The translations under genes and the position numbers were made by a program. Source: Clostridia bacterium (GTDB lineage: Bacteria > Bacillota > Clostridia > Christensenellales > Aristaeellaceae). Taken from it: 64,000 nt of DNA. The stretch covers positions 1-64,000 of the forward strand of contig JAFPWH010000068.1 of the NCBI GenBank assembly GCA_017395065.1, read 5' to 3'. Positions 40,119 to 49,007 of the stretch are shown here, one piece after another. The notes beneath the pieces were generated by a model. It ran no database searches. It was given only the letters and a program-made list of their open reading frames with translations, and was not told where the DNA came from. Numbering within the stretch: position 1 is the stretch's first letter; each line of letters begins with the position of its first letter.

Positions 40119-41423
40119 TTGGCGCATGAGGTATTTCACTACAAATCGTGGGAAGACATCGAAAAGACCGCACTTGAGCAGGGCGTTATGCTGCCCCGAA
40201 GCAGCAATACAGATGTATTGAAGGCGCCCCTTCCAATCGGCGCGCACACGGCGCACAACCGCATCGCCCTTCAGCCGATGGAGGGCACGGACGGCACCGA
40301 AAGCGGCAGCCCGGGCGAACTGACGATAAGGCGCTACCGGAGGTTTGCCGAGGGCGGCGCGGGGCTGATCTGGTTCGAAGCCGTCGCGACGGCCCCCGAG
40401 GTGCGCGCAAGTGCCCGCCAGCTGATGCTGACGAAGGACAATCTGGACGATTTCAGGCGTCTGGTTAGCGAGATCAAGGAGCGCGGGCTCAAAAAGAACG
40501 GCTACGCGCCCGTTATCGTCATGCAGGCGACGAACTCCGGCCGCTATTCCAAGCCGCACGGCCGCCCGGAACCCCTGATCGCCTACAACAATCCTTTGTT
40601 CGAAGAGACGCCCCTGCCGAAAAGCTGCATCCTTTCGGACGATCGGCTGAAAGCCTACGAAGAACTCTTCGGCGTGACCGCGCGCCTCGCGCAGCAAGCC
40701 GGTTTCGACGGCATGGACGTAAAGTGCTGCCATCGCTATCTGGCAAGCGAACTGCTGAGCGCCTACACCCGTCCGGGTGCCTACGGCGGAAGCTTCGAAA
40801 ACCGCACGCGCTTTTTGCTCAACGCCCACAGATCGGCCAAAGCCGCTGTCTCGGGAGACTTCTTCCTGACCAGCCGTCTGAACGTGTACGACGGCTTTGC
40901 TTACCCCTACGGTTTCGGCGTGGAGCCGGAAAGCGGCCTTGCGCCGCGCCTTGACGAGGGCATACGCCTGGCCGGCATCCTGAAAGAGCAGATGCACATC
41001 CCCGTCCTCAACATCACCATCGGCAACCCCTATAAAAACCCGCACGTGAACCGCCCCTACGACCGCGGAAACTACGTGCCGGACGAGCATCCCTTCGTGG
41101 GGCTTGGCCGGATGATGCACTGCGTCGGCGAGATCCAGCGCGCCCATCCCGACCTTCCGGTGATCGGCAGCGCGTTTTCGTATCTGAGGCAGTTTTCTCC
41201 CGAGCTTGCGGCGGGCATGGTGGAACAGGGTCTCTGCGCGATGGCCGGCTTTGGCCGCATGGCCTTTGCCGATCCGGAGTTTCCGAACAAGATCCTGTCC
41301 GGAAAGCCGCTCGACGCGCCCTGCGTGACCTGTGGCGGCTGCGCACAGCTTTTGCGCGCCGGGTCGCCCGCGGGCTGCATCGTGCGCGACAGAGAAAAGT
41401 ATTCTTTGGAGGTGCTCAAATGA
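40119..41423 (+). CDS. Old yellow enzyme family NADH:flavin oxidoreductase with terminal Fe-S motif, TTG start
   Basis: 434 aa from TTG 40119 (MAHEVFHYKSWEDIEK), 7 bases after GGAGG; an in-frame ATG at 40095 lacks a site. The FMN barrel has NRIALQPMEGTDG, GLIWFEAVATAPE, VIVMQATNSGRYSK, FDGMDVKCCHRYLASELLS and the later PVIGSAFSYLR. At the end PCVTCGGCAQLL...GC holds four Cys in the spacing of the 4Fe-4S site of dienoyl-CoA reductase/BaiCD-type enzymes, but the protein stops there without their C-terminal FAD and NAD(P) domains. A separate electron donor is therefore expected. It overlaps the next gene by 4 bases. Confidence 0.85.
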   Translation: MAHEVFHYKSWEDIEKTALEQGVMLPRSSNTDVLKAPLPIGAHTAHNRIALQPMEGTDGTESGSPGELTIRRYRRFAEGGAGLIWFEAVATAPEVRASARQLMLTKDNLDDFRRLVSEIKERGLKKNGYAPVIVMQATNSGRYSKPHGRPEPLIAYNNPLFEETPLPKSCILSDDRLKAYEELFGVTARLAQQAGFDGMDVKCCHRYLASELLSAYTRPGAYGGSFENRTRFLLNAHRSAKAAVSGDFFLTSRLNVYDGFAYPYGFGVEPESGLAPRLDEGIRLAGILKEQMHIPVLNITIGNPYKNPHVNRPYDRGNYVPDEHPFVGLGRMMHCVGEIQRAHPDLPVIGSAFSYLRQFSPELAAGMVEQGLCAMAGFGRMAFADPEFPNKILSGKPLDAPCVTCGGCAQLLRAGSPAGCIVRDREKYSLEVLK

Positions 41424-42166
41424 GAATCGCCGTCGTTACCGGCTCTACGCGCGGCATCGGCCGCGGCATCGCGGAAAAGCTTACGAAAGAGGGCTATACC
41501 GTCGTCTATTCGGGAACGCGCCCGTCTCCCGCGGTGGAGCTGCCCGAGGGCGCGGTGTACATCGGCTGCGACGTCTCCGACAGCGCGCAGCGAAAAGCGC
41601 TCTTTGACGACGTAATGCGGCGTTTCGGGCGCCTGGACGTGCTCGTCAACAACGCAGGCATGGCGCCGCGCGTGCGCAGGGACATTCTGGAAACGACCGA
41701 GGAGAGCTTCGACGAGGTGCTCGGCGTAAACCTGAAGGGCACGTTTTTTATGTGCCAGGCCGCCGCGAACCTCATGATCGAAATGAAGGAAATGCGCCTT
41801 GACGACTACCGTCCGCGCATCGTCAACATCGGCTCCATGTCGGCCTACACCTCCTCGACCAGCCGGGGCGAGTACTGCGTCTCCAAAGCCGGCGTGGGAA
41901 TGGTCACGCTCCTGTTTGCGGACAGGCTCGCCGAATACGGCATCCCCGTCTTTGAAATACGCCCCGGCATCATCGACACGGACATGACGAAAGTCGTGCA
42001 TCAAAAATACGAGGACCTGATCGCCGGAGGGCTTACGCCCATCAAACGCTTCGGGCGGCCCGAGGACGTCGCCGACATGGTCGCGGCCTGCTGCTCGGGC
42101 CTTCTCGACTTCACGACCGGGCAGGTGCTCGACGCCGACGGCGGATTTCACATAAGGAGGCTGTAG
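41420..42166 (+). CDS. Short-chain dehydrogenase/reductase
   Basis: 248 aa classical SDR. TGSTRGIGRGIAEKL (T-G-x3-G-x-G) binds the nucleotide, NNAGMAPRVRRD follows the fourth strand, and the active site is NIGSMSAYTSS...YCVSKAGVGM (Ser, Tyr, Lys). RPGIIDTDMTK is the usual substrate-loop element. It probably interconverts an alcohol and a ketone in the same pathway as the adjoining OYE-family and flavoprotein genes. Confidence 0.92.
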   Translation: MRIAVVTGSTRGIGRGIAEKLTKEGYTVVYSGTRPSPAVELPEGAVYIGCDVSDSAQRKALFDDVMRRFGRLDVLVNNAGMAPRVRRDILETTEESFDEVLGVNLKGTFFMCQAAANLMIEMKEMRLDDYRPRIVNIGSMSAYTSSTSRGEYCVSKAGVGMVTLLFADRLAEYGIPVFEIRPGIIDTDMTKVVHQKYEDLIAGGLTPIKRFGRPEDVADMVAACCSGLLDFTTGQVLDADGGFHIRRL

Positions 42167-42168
42167 GC

Positions 42169-44052
42169 ATGCCAATCGCCTTAAGCGAGATCGAAACCGT
42201 CACGTACCGCACCGTCGTGATCGGCTCGGGCTGCGCGGGGCTGAACGCGGCGGACCGCCTGTCGGACCTCGGCGAAAAGAGTCTGTGCGTGCTGACGGAC
42301 GGGATCAACCGCGGCACCTCGCGCAACGCCGGCAGCGACAAGCAGACGTACTACAAGCTGTCCCTCGCGGGAGACAAGCCGGATTCCGTGCGCGAAATGG
42401 CCGATTCCCTTATCTCCGAGGGCGTGAATGGCGATACGGCACTTTGCGAAGCCGCCGCTTCGGCGCAGTGCTTTTTCCGGCTCGTGCAGCTGGGCGTAGG
42501 CTTTCCGACGAACGAATACGGCGAATTCGTGGGCTACAGGACCGATCACGACACCCGCGGACGCGCCACCTCCGCAGGCCCGCTGACCTCGAAAAAGATG
42601 ACCGAGGCGCTGGAAAGGGAAGTAAGGCGCAAAAACGTCCCCATTTTGGACGGCTGGACGGCCTTTCGGCTGCTCACGCACGAAAACCGCGTCGCCGGCG
42701 TGCTGGCGTATTCCGAAAAAGAAGGAAAGCTTAAGCTGCTGCTCACTGCCCACGTGATCCTCGCGACCGGCGGGCCCGCGCTGATCTACGAAGCCTCCGT
42801 GTTCCCCGAAAGCCAGCAGGGCATGACGGGCATGGCGGCGCTTGCCGGCGCGCGGATGAGCAATCTGCATCAGTGGCAGTACGGCCTGGCCTCCGTGGCC
42901 TTTCGCTGGAACGTCTCGGGCAGCTACCAGCAGGTGCTGCCGCGCTACGTGTCGGTGGACGCGGACGGTACGGAGCACGAGTTTTTGATCGACGCCTTTT
43001 CCGACGATCCCATGGAGGGCGTGCGCCTTTCCTTTCTCAAGGGCTATCAGTGGCCCTTCGACGTGCGCAAGGCGGACGCCTCCTCGAAGATCGACCTGCT
43101 CGTGCAGGCGGAAAACCTGAAGGGGCGCAGGGTCTTTCTGGATTTCAGGCGCAATCCCTCGCCGCTGAAGGACGATCTTGCCAATCTGGACGGCGAAGCC
43201 GGGGAATACCTCAGGAAAACGGGTGCAATGCAGGGCACGCCCTTTAAGCGGCTCATGTGGATGAACGAACCGGCCGTAAAGCTGTACCGCGCGCACGGCA
43301 TCGATCTCGAGAAAGAGATGCTGGAGATACGCGTCTGCGCGCAGCACCACAACGGCGGCGTCGCCGTGGACAGAAACTGGCTCACGAGCATACCCGGCCT
43401 CTACGCCGCGGGCGAGGCCGCGGGCACCTTCGGGGCATACCGCCCGGGTGGCTCCGCGCTGAACGCGACGCAGGTGGGTTCGATGCGCGCCGCCGCTCAC
43501 ATCGCCTTTGAAAGCAAATTGCAGCCCACAAAAGACCCCGAACCGCTGCTTACGCAGGCGGAGGAAGCCCTTCGCGGCCTGGCCTTCGGCGGCGATCCCG
43601 AAGAAACGGGCGCGCTTTTCCGCAGGGAAATGAGCCGCTGCGGCGCGCACATCCGCGATCTTTCTTCACTCAGGGAGCTGGACAGGCAGCTTCGCAAAAC
43701 GCTGGAAAGCGCTGAAGCGCCGCTTGAGGAGCTTCCCAGCGACCTGGAGGCGCGCGTGCGCCTGCGGGACCAGTTGGTCACCCAGCGGGCCGTGATCAGC
43801 GCGATGCTCGCAGCCGCCGAAGTCTACGGCAGCACCGGCGCGGGGCTCGTCTCGGACGGCAAGGGCGGACATCTTGCGCACAGGGAGCCCGGAAAGAACC
43901 TCGTTTTGTACACGCAAATGGAGGGCGGCGAGTTCGTGACCGAAGCCGAGCCTGCCCGCCCGGTACCCGAGGGAGAGCAGTGGTTCGAGACGGTCTGGAA
44001 AAAGTACCGCGAGCGGACGGGAGAAGACGGCGATGATTGCGATCAGCGATAG
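42169..44052 (+). CDS. FAD-dependent oxidoreductase (fumarate-reductase/aspartate-oxidase-like)
   Basis: 627 aa. The N-terminal FAD loop is VVIGSGCAGLNAADRL (G-x-G-x-x-G), followed by RGTSRNAGSDKQTYY at the position where the family binds the flavin. VILATGGPALIYE and the C-terminal GLYAAGEAAGTFGAYRPGGSALNATQVGS close the FAD site. The substrate part (CAQHHNGGVAVDRNW) has the His pair found in this superfamily. The protein is cytoplasmic with no membrane anchor or Tat signal. It starts 2 bases after the SDR gene with GGAGG. It may feed electrons to, or act in sequence with, the OYE-family enzyme. Confidence 0.87.
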   Translation: MPIALSEIETVTYRTVVIGSGCAGLNAADRLSDLGEKSLCVLTDGINRGTSRNAGSDKQTYYKLSLAGDKPDSVREMADSLISEGVNGDTALCEAAASAQCFFRLVQLGVGFPTNEYGEFVGYRTDHDTRGRATSAGPLTSKKMTEALEREVRRKNVPILDGWTAFRLLTHENRVAGVLAYSEKEGKLKLLLTAHVILATGGPALIYEASVFPESQQGMTGMAALAGARMSNLHQWQYGLASVAFRWNVSGSYQQVLPRYVSVDADGTEHEFLIDAFSDDPMEGVRLSFLKGYQWPFDVRKADASSKIDLLVQAENLKGRRVFLDFRRNPSPLKDDLANLDGEAGEYLRKTGAMQGTPFKRLMWMNEPAVKLYRAHGIDLEKEMLEIRVCAQHHNGGVAVDRNWLTSIPGLYAAGEAAGTFGAYRPGGSALNATQVGSMRAAAHIAFESKLQPTKDPEPLLTQAEEALRGLAFGGDPEETGALFRREMSRCGAHIRDLSSLRELDRQLRKTLESAEAPLEELPSDLEARVRLRDQLVTQRAVISAMLAAAEVYGSTGAGLVSDGKGGHLAHREPGKNLVLYTQMEGGEFVTEAEPARPVPEGEQWFETVWKKYRERTGEDGDDCDQR

Positions 44053-44620
44053 GATTTCCTATATCGAAGCGACGGACGATCCCCTCTCTGCGGACATCGG
44101 GATCGTACGGGACGGCGGCAAAATCTGGCTTTACGACGTCGGAAACGACGAGAGAGCCGTTTCCGGCTTAAAGGACAGCTATCGGATCGTGCTGTCCCAT
44201 TTTCACGCGGACCACACCGGAAATCTCGAAAGGCTGAGGGTTGAAGCGCTCTACGTTTCAAAGGAGACGGGCGCGCACGTCCATGCGGGCACGCTCGTGC
44301 AAAGCGATCTGACGATCGGCGGCCTTCACATCTTTCCCCTGCCGTCTTCCCACGCAAAGGGATGTCTGGGGCTGGAGACGGACGAAGGCTTCGCCTTTGT
44401 CGGCGACGGTCTCTACAGCAGGGTAAAGGACGGGTTTTACGTCTACAACGCGACGCTTTTGAAGGACGAAATCGAAGTCCTGAGGTCGCTCCGGGCCGAA
44501 TACCTGCTGGTCAGTCATTTTCGGGGGCTGATACGGAAAAAGGCGGACGTCCTCAAAGAATTGTCGGAAATCTACGCCATGAGGAGCAAAAACGATCCGG
44601 AGATCAAGGTCGCGATCTGA
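44033..44620 (+). CDS. MBL-fold metallo-hydrolase, 195 aa
   Basis: The metallo-beta-lactamase core VLSHFHADHTGNLERL (H-x-H-x-D-H), then the PLPSSHAKGCLGLE third-ligand His and FVGDGLYS (Asp), and LLVSHFRG with the final His. The protein is short with minimal additions, as in small thioesterase-, lactonase- or glyoxalase-type members. It overlaps the flavoprotein gene by 20 bases in another frame. Its substrate may be a thioester or lactone in the pathway (inference). Confidence 0.87.
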   Translation: MIAISDRISYIEATDDPLSADIGIVRDGGKIWLYDVGNDERAVSGLKDSYRIVLSHFHADHTGNLERLRVEALYVSKETGAHVHAGTLVQSDLTIGGLHIFPLPSSHAKGCLGLETDEGFAFVGDGLYSRVKDGFYVYNATLLKDEIEVLRSLRAEYLLVSHFRGLIRKKADVLKELSEIYAMRSKNDPEIKVAI

Positions 44621-44682
44621 CCGAACGTCGGAAAGACCCGCGCCGATCCCCCGCGAAAACATAATAAGAAAGGTGACGTAAA

Positions 44683-45672
44683 ATGGACAGATACACCCTC
44701 GACACGACGATGCGGGCGGTCTTTGCCGATCCGCTGCTTGCGCCGCTTCAAAAATACCTGATCTACACCTCCGTCGGCGAACCCGGTGAGCGCATGTCCG
44801 ACAAGTCGATCCGCGAAAGCGCGGGCGGCTGGGCGGCAGAGGGCGTCCTGCGGGGGCTTAACTTCCTTGCGCGGCAGATGGAGCTGGGACGCGTAAAGCA
44901 GCATTTCCTCTACGGCGGCGAGGACTGCGAAGACGACGCGCTGAAGCGGGACGTGAACCTGATACAGCTTACGCCCGAGGACGGCGCTTCGGACGCAGCG
45001 CGCCCCTACATAATCCTGTGCGGCGGCGGCGCGTACAAGTGGGTCAGCACGATCATAGAATCCCTGCCGACGGCCGTTCCAATGGTCAAGAGGGGCTACA
45101 CGGTGTTTCTGCTGACCTACCGCGTGCGGTGCGACAAGGCGGCTCCCAAGGCGCTGAGCGACCTCGCGGCCGCCGTCCGCTATGTGAACGAGCACAAAGA
45201 AGCGCTCGGCGTCAAAACGGAGAGATGCGCCATCGGCGGCTTTTCCGCGGGCGCGAACCTGATCTGCAATTACGGCGTGCCCGCTCTGGGCTACAAAAAG
45301 TACGGCCTGCCGAGGCCGGCGGCACTGTTTCCGGTCTACGCCTTCATAGATCTGAAGGCCATGGGAAAGCACAATTGCGTGCCCGACCTGCTTGAGCCAA
45401 TGTTCGGGGAGGAAATAAGCAAATACATCGACGAATACAACGTCGTCGACCGGATCGACGCGGACTATCCGCCCTGCTACATCGTCTGCGGCAGGGACGA
45501 CATGAGCGTGCCCCCGTACAACTCCGAGAAGCTGGCCGAGCTGCTTTTGAAAGCCGGCGTCCCCGCCATTTTGGAGGAGGGCGACCACGCGCCCCACGCC
45601 TTCGGTGAGGGAAGCGGCACGGACGTGGCGGGCTGGCCGGACAGGGCGATCGATTTTCTGGAAAGCCTGTAA
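44683..45672 (+). CDS. Alpha/beta hydrolase (esterase/lipase, BD-FAE-like)
   Basis: 329 aa. Oxyanion loop PYIILCGGGAYKWV, nucleophile elbow CAIGGFSAGANLI (G-x-S-A-G), acid YIVCGRDDMSVPPYNSEKL and catalytic His GDHAPHAFGEG are all in order. The G-F-S-A-G-A-N elbow is typical of carbohydrate-acetyl or phenolic-ester esterases. No signal peptide. It closes the five-gene cluster, 62 bases after the MBL gene, with AAAGGTG before the ATG. Confidence 0.87.
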   Translation: MDRYTLDTTMRAVFADPLLAPLQKYLIYTSVGEPGERMSDKSIRESAGGWAAEGVLRGLNFLARQMELGRVKQHFLYGGEDCEDDALKRDVNLIQLTPEDGASDAARPYIILCGGGAYKWVSTIIESLPTAVPMVKRGYTVFLLTYRVRCDKAAPKALSDLAAAVRYVNEHKEALGVKTERCAIGGFSAGANLICNYGVPALGYKKYGLPRPAALFPVYAFIDLKAMGKHNCVPDLLEPMFGEEISKYIDEYNVVDRIDADYPPCYIVCGRDDMSVPPYNSEKLAELLLKAGVPAILEEGDHAPHAFGEGSGTDVAGWPDRAIDFLESL

Positions 45673-45696
45673 AGCTTCTGTCTGTAATGCTTCCAT

Positions 45697-45729
45697 AAAA
45701 AAAGCCGGGTGTCTTCGCCCGGTTTTTTT
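45697..45729. terminator. Bidirectional terminator between esterase and GH28
   Basis: GCCGGG/CCCGGT stem around TGTCTTCG, with seven A on the left and seven T on the right, serves both convergent genes. Confidence 0.88.
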
Positions 45730-45747
45730 CGTTTGCGGAATTTGCGC

Positions 45748-47004
45748 TCACTCGAAGGAAGCGTTTATCAGATTGAGCCCGTTTACGTATCTTATATCGG
45801 CGTTCGTTTTGCTGTGGCAGCGGACGTTGCGGAGCGTGATGTCTTCAAACGGGCTGTCCTTGTGCCCGTCGATCAGTATGCCCGTGCCGGCGTATCCGCA
45901 GGTCAGGCCGTCGACGCAGATATGGCGCACCTTCGGCATGTACGCCGTTCTGGGCTGATTGTCGTCCACGTAATAGCCCATCGTGATGCACAGCGCCTGC
46001 TCGCGGACCTTCAGCACGCGGATGTTTCTGTATTCGATGTTCTCCACGACGCCGCCGCGCTCGGGCGCGGTCTTGATCCAGATGCCGATCAGGTTGTTTC
46101 TGAACTCACAGTCCTCAACCAGCACGTTCCTTATGCCGCCGCTCATTTCAGAGCCGATGGTGATGCCCCCGTGGCTGCGCTCGGACACCACGCGGCGCAC
46201 GACGACGTCCTCACAGGGGATGCCTGCGCGCCGTCCGTCCGCGTCACGGCCGGATTTCAGGCACACCGCGTCGTCGCCGGTATCGGTGAACACGCCGTCG
46301 ACCAGCGCGCGGGAGCAGCCCTCCAGGTTGCAGCCGTCGGTGTTGGGCGCGTGCACCCAGGGGTTCTGCACGCGGATGTTGCGCACGATCAGGTTTTTGC
46401 ACCAGGTCGGGTGCACGGTCCAGAACGGGCTGAAGGTGAAAAGCGGACCGTCGATGGTCACGTTTTCACAGCCCACGAAGTGCAGCAGGCCCGGCCGCAG
46501 CATGAGCTTGTCCTGCGCGTACACGCGCTTTTCGACCGGCAGATCCTCTTCCCCGGCTTTATACAGCGCCTCCACGCCCGCGCGTTCCACCGCCATGTAC
46601 CACCAGTTGAAGCCCTGGCCGTTGAACGTGCCTTCGCCCGTGACGGCGATGTCGTGACAGTTCAGCGCGTAGAGCTGCGCAGAGCATGCATAGCAGCGAA
46701 CGCCCTCGAACAGCGTAAACACCGGCGGCAGATAGTCTTCCTTGTCCGCGGAGAAGCGCACCTCGCTTTGCGGGCTCAGGTGAAGCTCTATGCCGCTTTT
46801 CAAGTGGATGGGGCCGGTCAGCCACAAGCCGTCCGGCACGTTTACGCGCCCGCCGCCCTTTTCATGGAGGTATTCGATCGCTTCCCGGAACGCGGATGTG
46901 TTTTTTACTTTCCCGCCGGGCACCGCGCCGAAATCGAGGACGGAAACCTCCCTGTCCGGTATGCAGGCGCCCGTGGGCAGCGCAAAAGGCGTAAAGCAGC
47001 TCAT
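45748..47004 (-). CDS. GH28 family polygalacturonase-type glycosidase
   Basis: 418 aa right-handed beta-helix. The catalytic motifs are NTDGC (N-T-D), DTGDDAVCLKSG (D-D), RSHGGITIGSE (S/G-H-G) and GIWIKTAPERGG (the R/W-I-K strand). The two Asp and the His are all present. No signal peptide, so it is likely an exo-acting enzyme on imported galacturonides or related alpha-linked residues such as rhamnogalacturonan pieces. It follows a Gfo/Idh/MocA gene by 9 bases. Confidence 0.9.
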   Translation of the reverse strand: MSCFTPFALPTGACIPDREVSVLDFGAVPGGKVKNTSAFREAIEYLHEKGGGRVNVPDGLWLTGPIHLKSGIELHLSPQSEVRFSADKEDYLPPVFTLFEGVRCYACSAQLYALNCHDIAVTGEGTFNGQGFNWWYMAVERAGVEALYKAGEEDLPVEKRVYAQDKLMLRPGLLHFVGCENVTIDGPLFTFSPFWTVHPTWCKNLIVRNIRVQNPWVHAPNTDGCNLEGCSRALVDGVFTDTGDDAVCLKSGRDADGRRAGIPCEDVVVRRVVSERSHGGITIGSEMSGGIRNVLVEDCEFRNNLIGIWIKTAPERGGVVENIEYRNIRVLKVREQALCITMGYYVDDNQPRTAYMPKVRHICVDGLTCGYAGTGILIDGHKDSPFEDITLRNVRCHSKTNADIRYVNGLNLINASFE

Positions 47005-47013
47005 AAAAGCACC

Positions 47014-48153
47014 TCAGCTGTTTTCAATGTCTTTGCCGGGAAAGAACAGGCCGTTTTTACCGAGTTCCGGCAGCTCGGTCGTTTCAAAGGCGCGCCACAG
47101 CGCGTCTGCCAGCCCTTCGACCCGGTTCATGCTGCCGTCGTTCAGTACGAGCGAAGGCGGGAAGACCTCGGCCTCGGGCTGAACCTGGCGCATGCTCTCC
47201 AGCGCGAGCGTCTGCAAAAGCGCGGTCTCGCCGGTGCACAGAAGCGGAGAGCCTAAGCGCAGCGCGTCCACCATGTTCCAGAGGTTTTCCGTGTACGGCT
47301 GCTTCACCGTTCCGTAGTCAAGAACGCTGCCGTCGTCGAAGCGCACGGTGAGGCTGCTGCCCCTTACGCCCTTTGCGCCGAAATGCAGGCTGGCGTGCTC
47401 GAAACGGTATTCAAGCAGCGGCTCCTGCTTTTCCTCCGGGGCGACCGCGTGGCTGACGGCCAGAAAGACGTCCGCGCCGGCGCTTATGCCCTTGAGGACG
47501 GCGGTGTCGTAGGTCTCGATGGGGTTTGCGCGATAGGTGCGGCAGTTTACGTCCCGGATGGGCTGCCCGGTCATGAACAGCATGTTCATAAGATAATGCG
47601 CCGTCGCGTTGTTGAGCACGCTGTCGAAGATCGCCCTGCCCTGCGCGTCGTATTTGCGCCCGGCCCAGTGCGTGGAGCGCCCGTAGTAGACGAAGCCGCG
47701 CGGCCAGAGCACGATGGCTTTGAGCTGTTTGGGCGCGCCGAAGCGGCCCGCGTCCGCGTCGCGCTTGGCCGCGCGGATCACGGGGTCGTAGCACAGCTGG
47801 TAGTCCACGTTCAGAAGCCTTCCGGCGCGGTCGCGGGCGGCGAGGATCGCCTTTGCGTCCCCGGCGCAGCCCGCCAGCGGTTTTTCGAGCACCACGTGGC
47901 AGCCGTGTTCGAAGGCCTGCACGGCCTGTTCCTTGTGCAGCTGGATGGGCGTCGCGATGACGACGATGTGCGGCCTGACCTCCGCGTACATTCGTTCCGC
48001 GTCGGCGTACAGGGGACACATGTCGAAGCCCGAGGCGTAGGGATCGACGGCGGCCGCGAGGCGCACGTTTTCGCGCTTCGGGGCCTTGAAAGCCTCTACG
48101 TAGTTTGCGGCAAAGCCGCTCGTTCCGAACAGCGCCACGCGCAATTCATCCAT
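47014..48153 (-). CDS. Gfo/Idh/MocA family oxidoreductase
   Basis: 379 aa from ATG 48153 (MDELRVALFGTSGFAANYVE); a GTG 12 bases earlier is an alternative. Loop G-T-S-G-F, catalytic strand VVLEKPLAGCAGDAKAIL (E-K-P) and FDSVLNNATAHYLMNMLF in place of the common D-x-G-x-H motif. The H at NATAHY is the likely active-site His. Second of two such enzymes in this operon, so two different oxidations or an epimerisation by oxidation-reduction are possible. Confidence 0.87.
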   Translation of the reverse strand: MDELRVALFGTSGFAANYVEAFKAPKRENVRLAAAVDPYASGFDMCPLYADAERMYAEVRPHIVVIATPIQLHKEQAVQAFEHGCHVVLEKPLAGCAGDAKAILAARDRAGRLLNVDYQLCYDPVIRAAKRDADAGRFGAPKQLKAIVLWPRGFVYYGRSTHWAGRKYDAQGRAIFDSVLNNATAHYLMNMLFMTGQPIRDVNCRTYRANPIETYDTAVLKGISAGADVFLAVSHAVAPEEKQEPLLEYRFEHASLHFGAKGVRGSSLTVRFDDGSVLDYGTVKQPYTENLWNMVDALRLGSPLLCTGETALLQTLALESMRQVQPEAEVFPPSLVLNDGSMNRVEGLADALWRAFETTELPELGKNGLFFPGKDIENS

Positions 48154-48199
48154 GACAGATCGCACCGCCCTTTCGCCGGATCAAACAGTTCGTGATATT

Positions 48200-48964
48200 T
48201 TACCGATAGTCTTCGACGGACGTCTCACCGTATAACGACACGCATTCCGTCACGTCCGCGTAGGAGGCCGCGTCCACGTAGAGATTGAAGTCCGGATGCG
48301 TCTTGAGCATCGTGGCGGGCACTTTGGGCGTCAGTTCGTTTTTGAGCGCGGCGGCGACCGCCCACGCCTTCTCCGCGTGCGGCACGGCGGATACGATGGC
48401 CTTGCACTGCATGATCTGCCATACGCTCATGCTGACCGCCTGTTTGGGCACGTCGTCGAAGCCGGCAAACCAGCCCTCGGCCACCTGCTGATTGCGGCAG
48501 GCCTCGTCGAGGTTTACGATGATGTACGCCTCGCGTGTGTCAAAGTCGGCCGGCGGGTCGTTGAAGGCGATATGGGAATTGCGGCCGATGCCGATGAGGC
48601 CGACGTCGATGGGCGCAAGGCGGATCTCCTTGGTCAGGCGCTCAATCCCCTCGCGGGTTCCGTCGACGAAGTGGACCTTCTCCACGCCCGTCTTGTCCAC
48701 GAAGCGCTCCTTCAGGTACTTGCGGAAGCTGGCCGGATGGGTGATGGGCAGATCGACGTACTCGTCGAGATGGAACATTTCGACCTTTTTCCAGTCGATG
48801 TCCTCCTGAACGAGGTACTTGAGCGTCTCGAACTGGCTCGCGCCGGTCGACAGCACGATGCGGGCGCTGCCGTGATCGGCGATGGCTGCCCGGATCAGAG
48901 ACGCGGACTTCTCCGCCGCGCGGCGGCCCAGTTCGTCCGCGGTTTTGGAAATGACGATCTTCAT
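48200..48964 (-). CDS. NagB-like glucosamine-6-phosphate deaminase homologue with altered catalytic residues
   Basis: 254 aa, NagB/6-phosphogluconolactonase fold: LSTGASQFETLKYL (phosphate loop), EMFHLDEYVDLPITHPAS with Asp 67, and IGIGRNSHIAFNDPPADF. In NagB the last motif is G-x-D-G-H-I-A-F-N-E-P. Here Asp is Asn 129, Gly is Ser 130 and Glu is Asp 136, while His 131 is kept. These positions take part in ring opening, so activity or substrate may differ. It sits in an operon opposite nagA, which supports an amino-sugar phosphate substrate. Confidence 0.8.
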   Translation of the reverse strand: MKIVISKTADELGRRAAEKSASLIRAAIADHGSARIVLSTGASQFETLKYLVQEDIDWKKVEMFHLDEYVDLPITHPASFRKYLKERFVDKTGVEKVHFVDGTREGIERLTKEIRLAPIDVGLIGIGRNSHIAFNDPPADFDTREAYIIVNLDEACRNQQVAEGWFAGFDDVPKQAVSMSVWQIMQCKAIVSAVPHAEKAWAVAAALKNELTPKVPATMLKTHPDFNLYVDAASYADVTECVSLYGETSVEDYR

Positions 48965-49007
48965 ATGATTTCCCCCTTATGCTGGTTATGCTGTATTTTT
49001 GGTTCGC

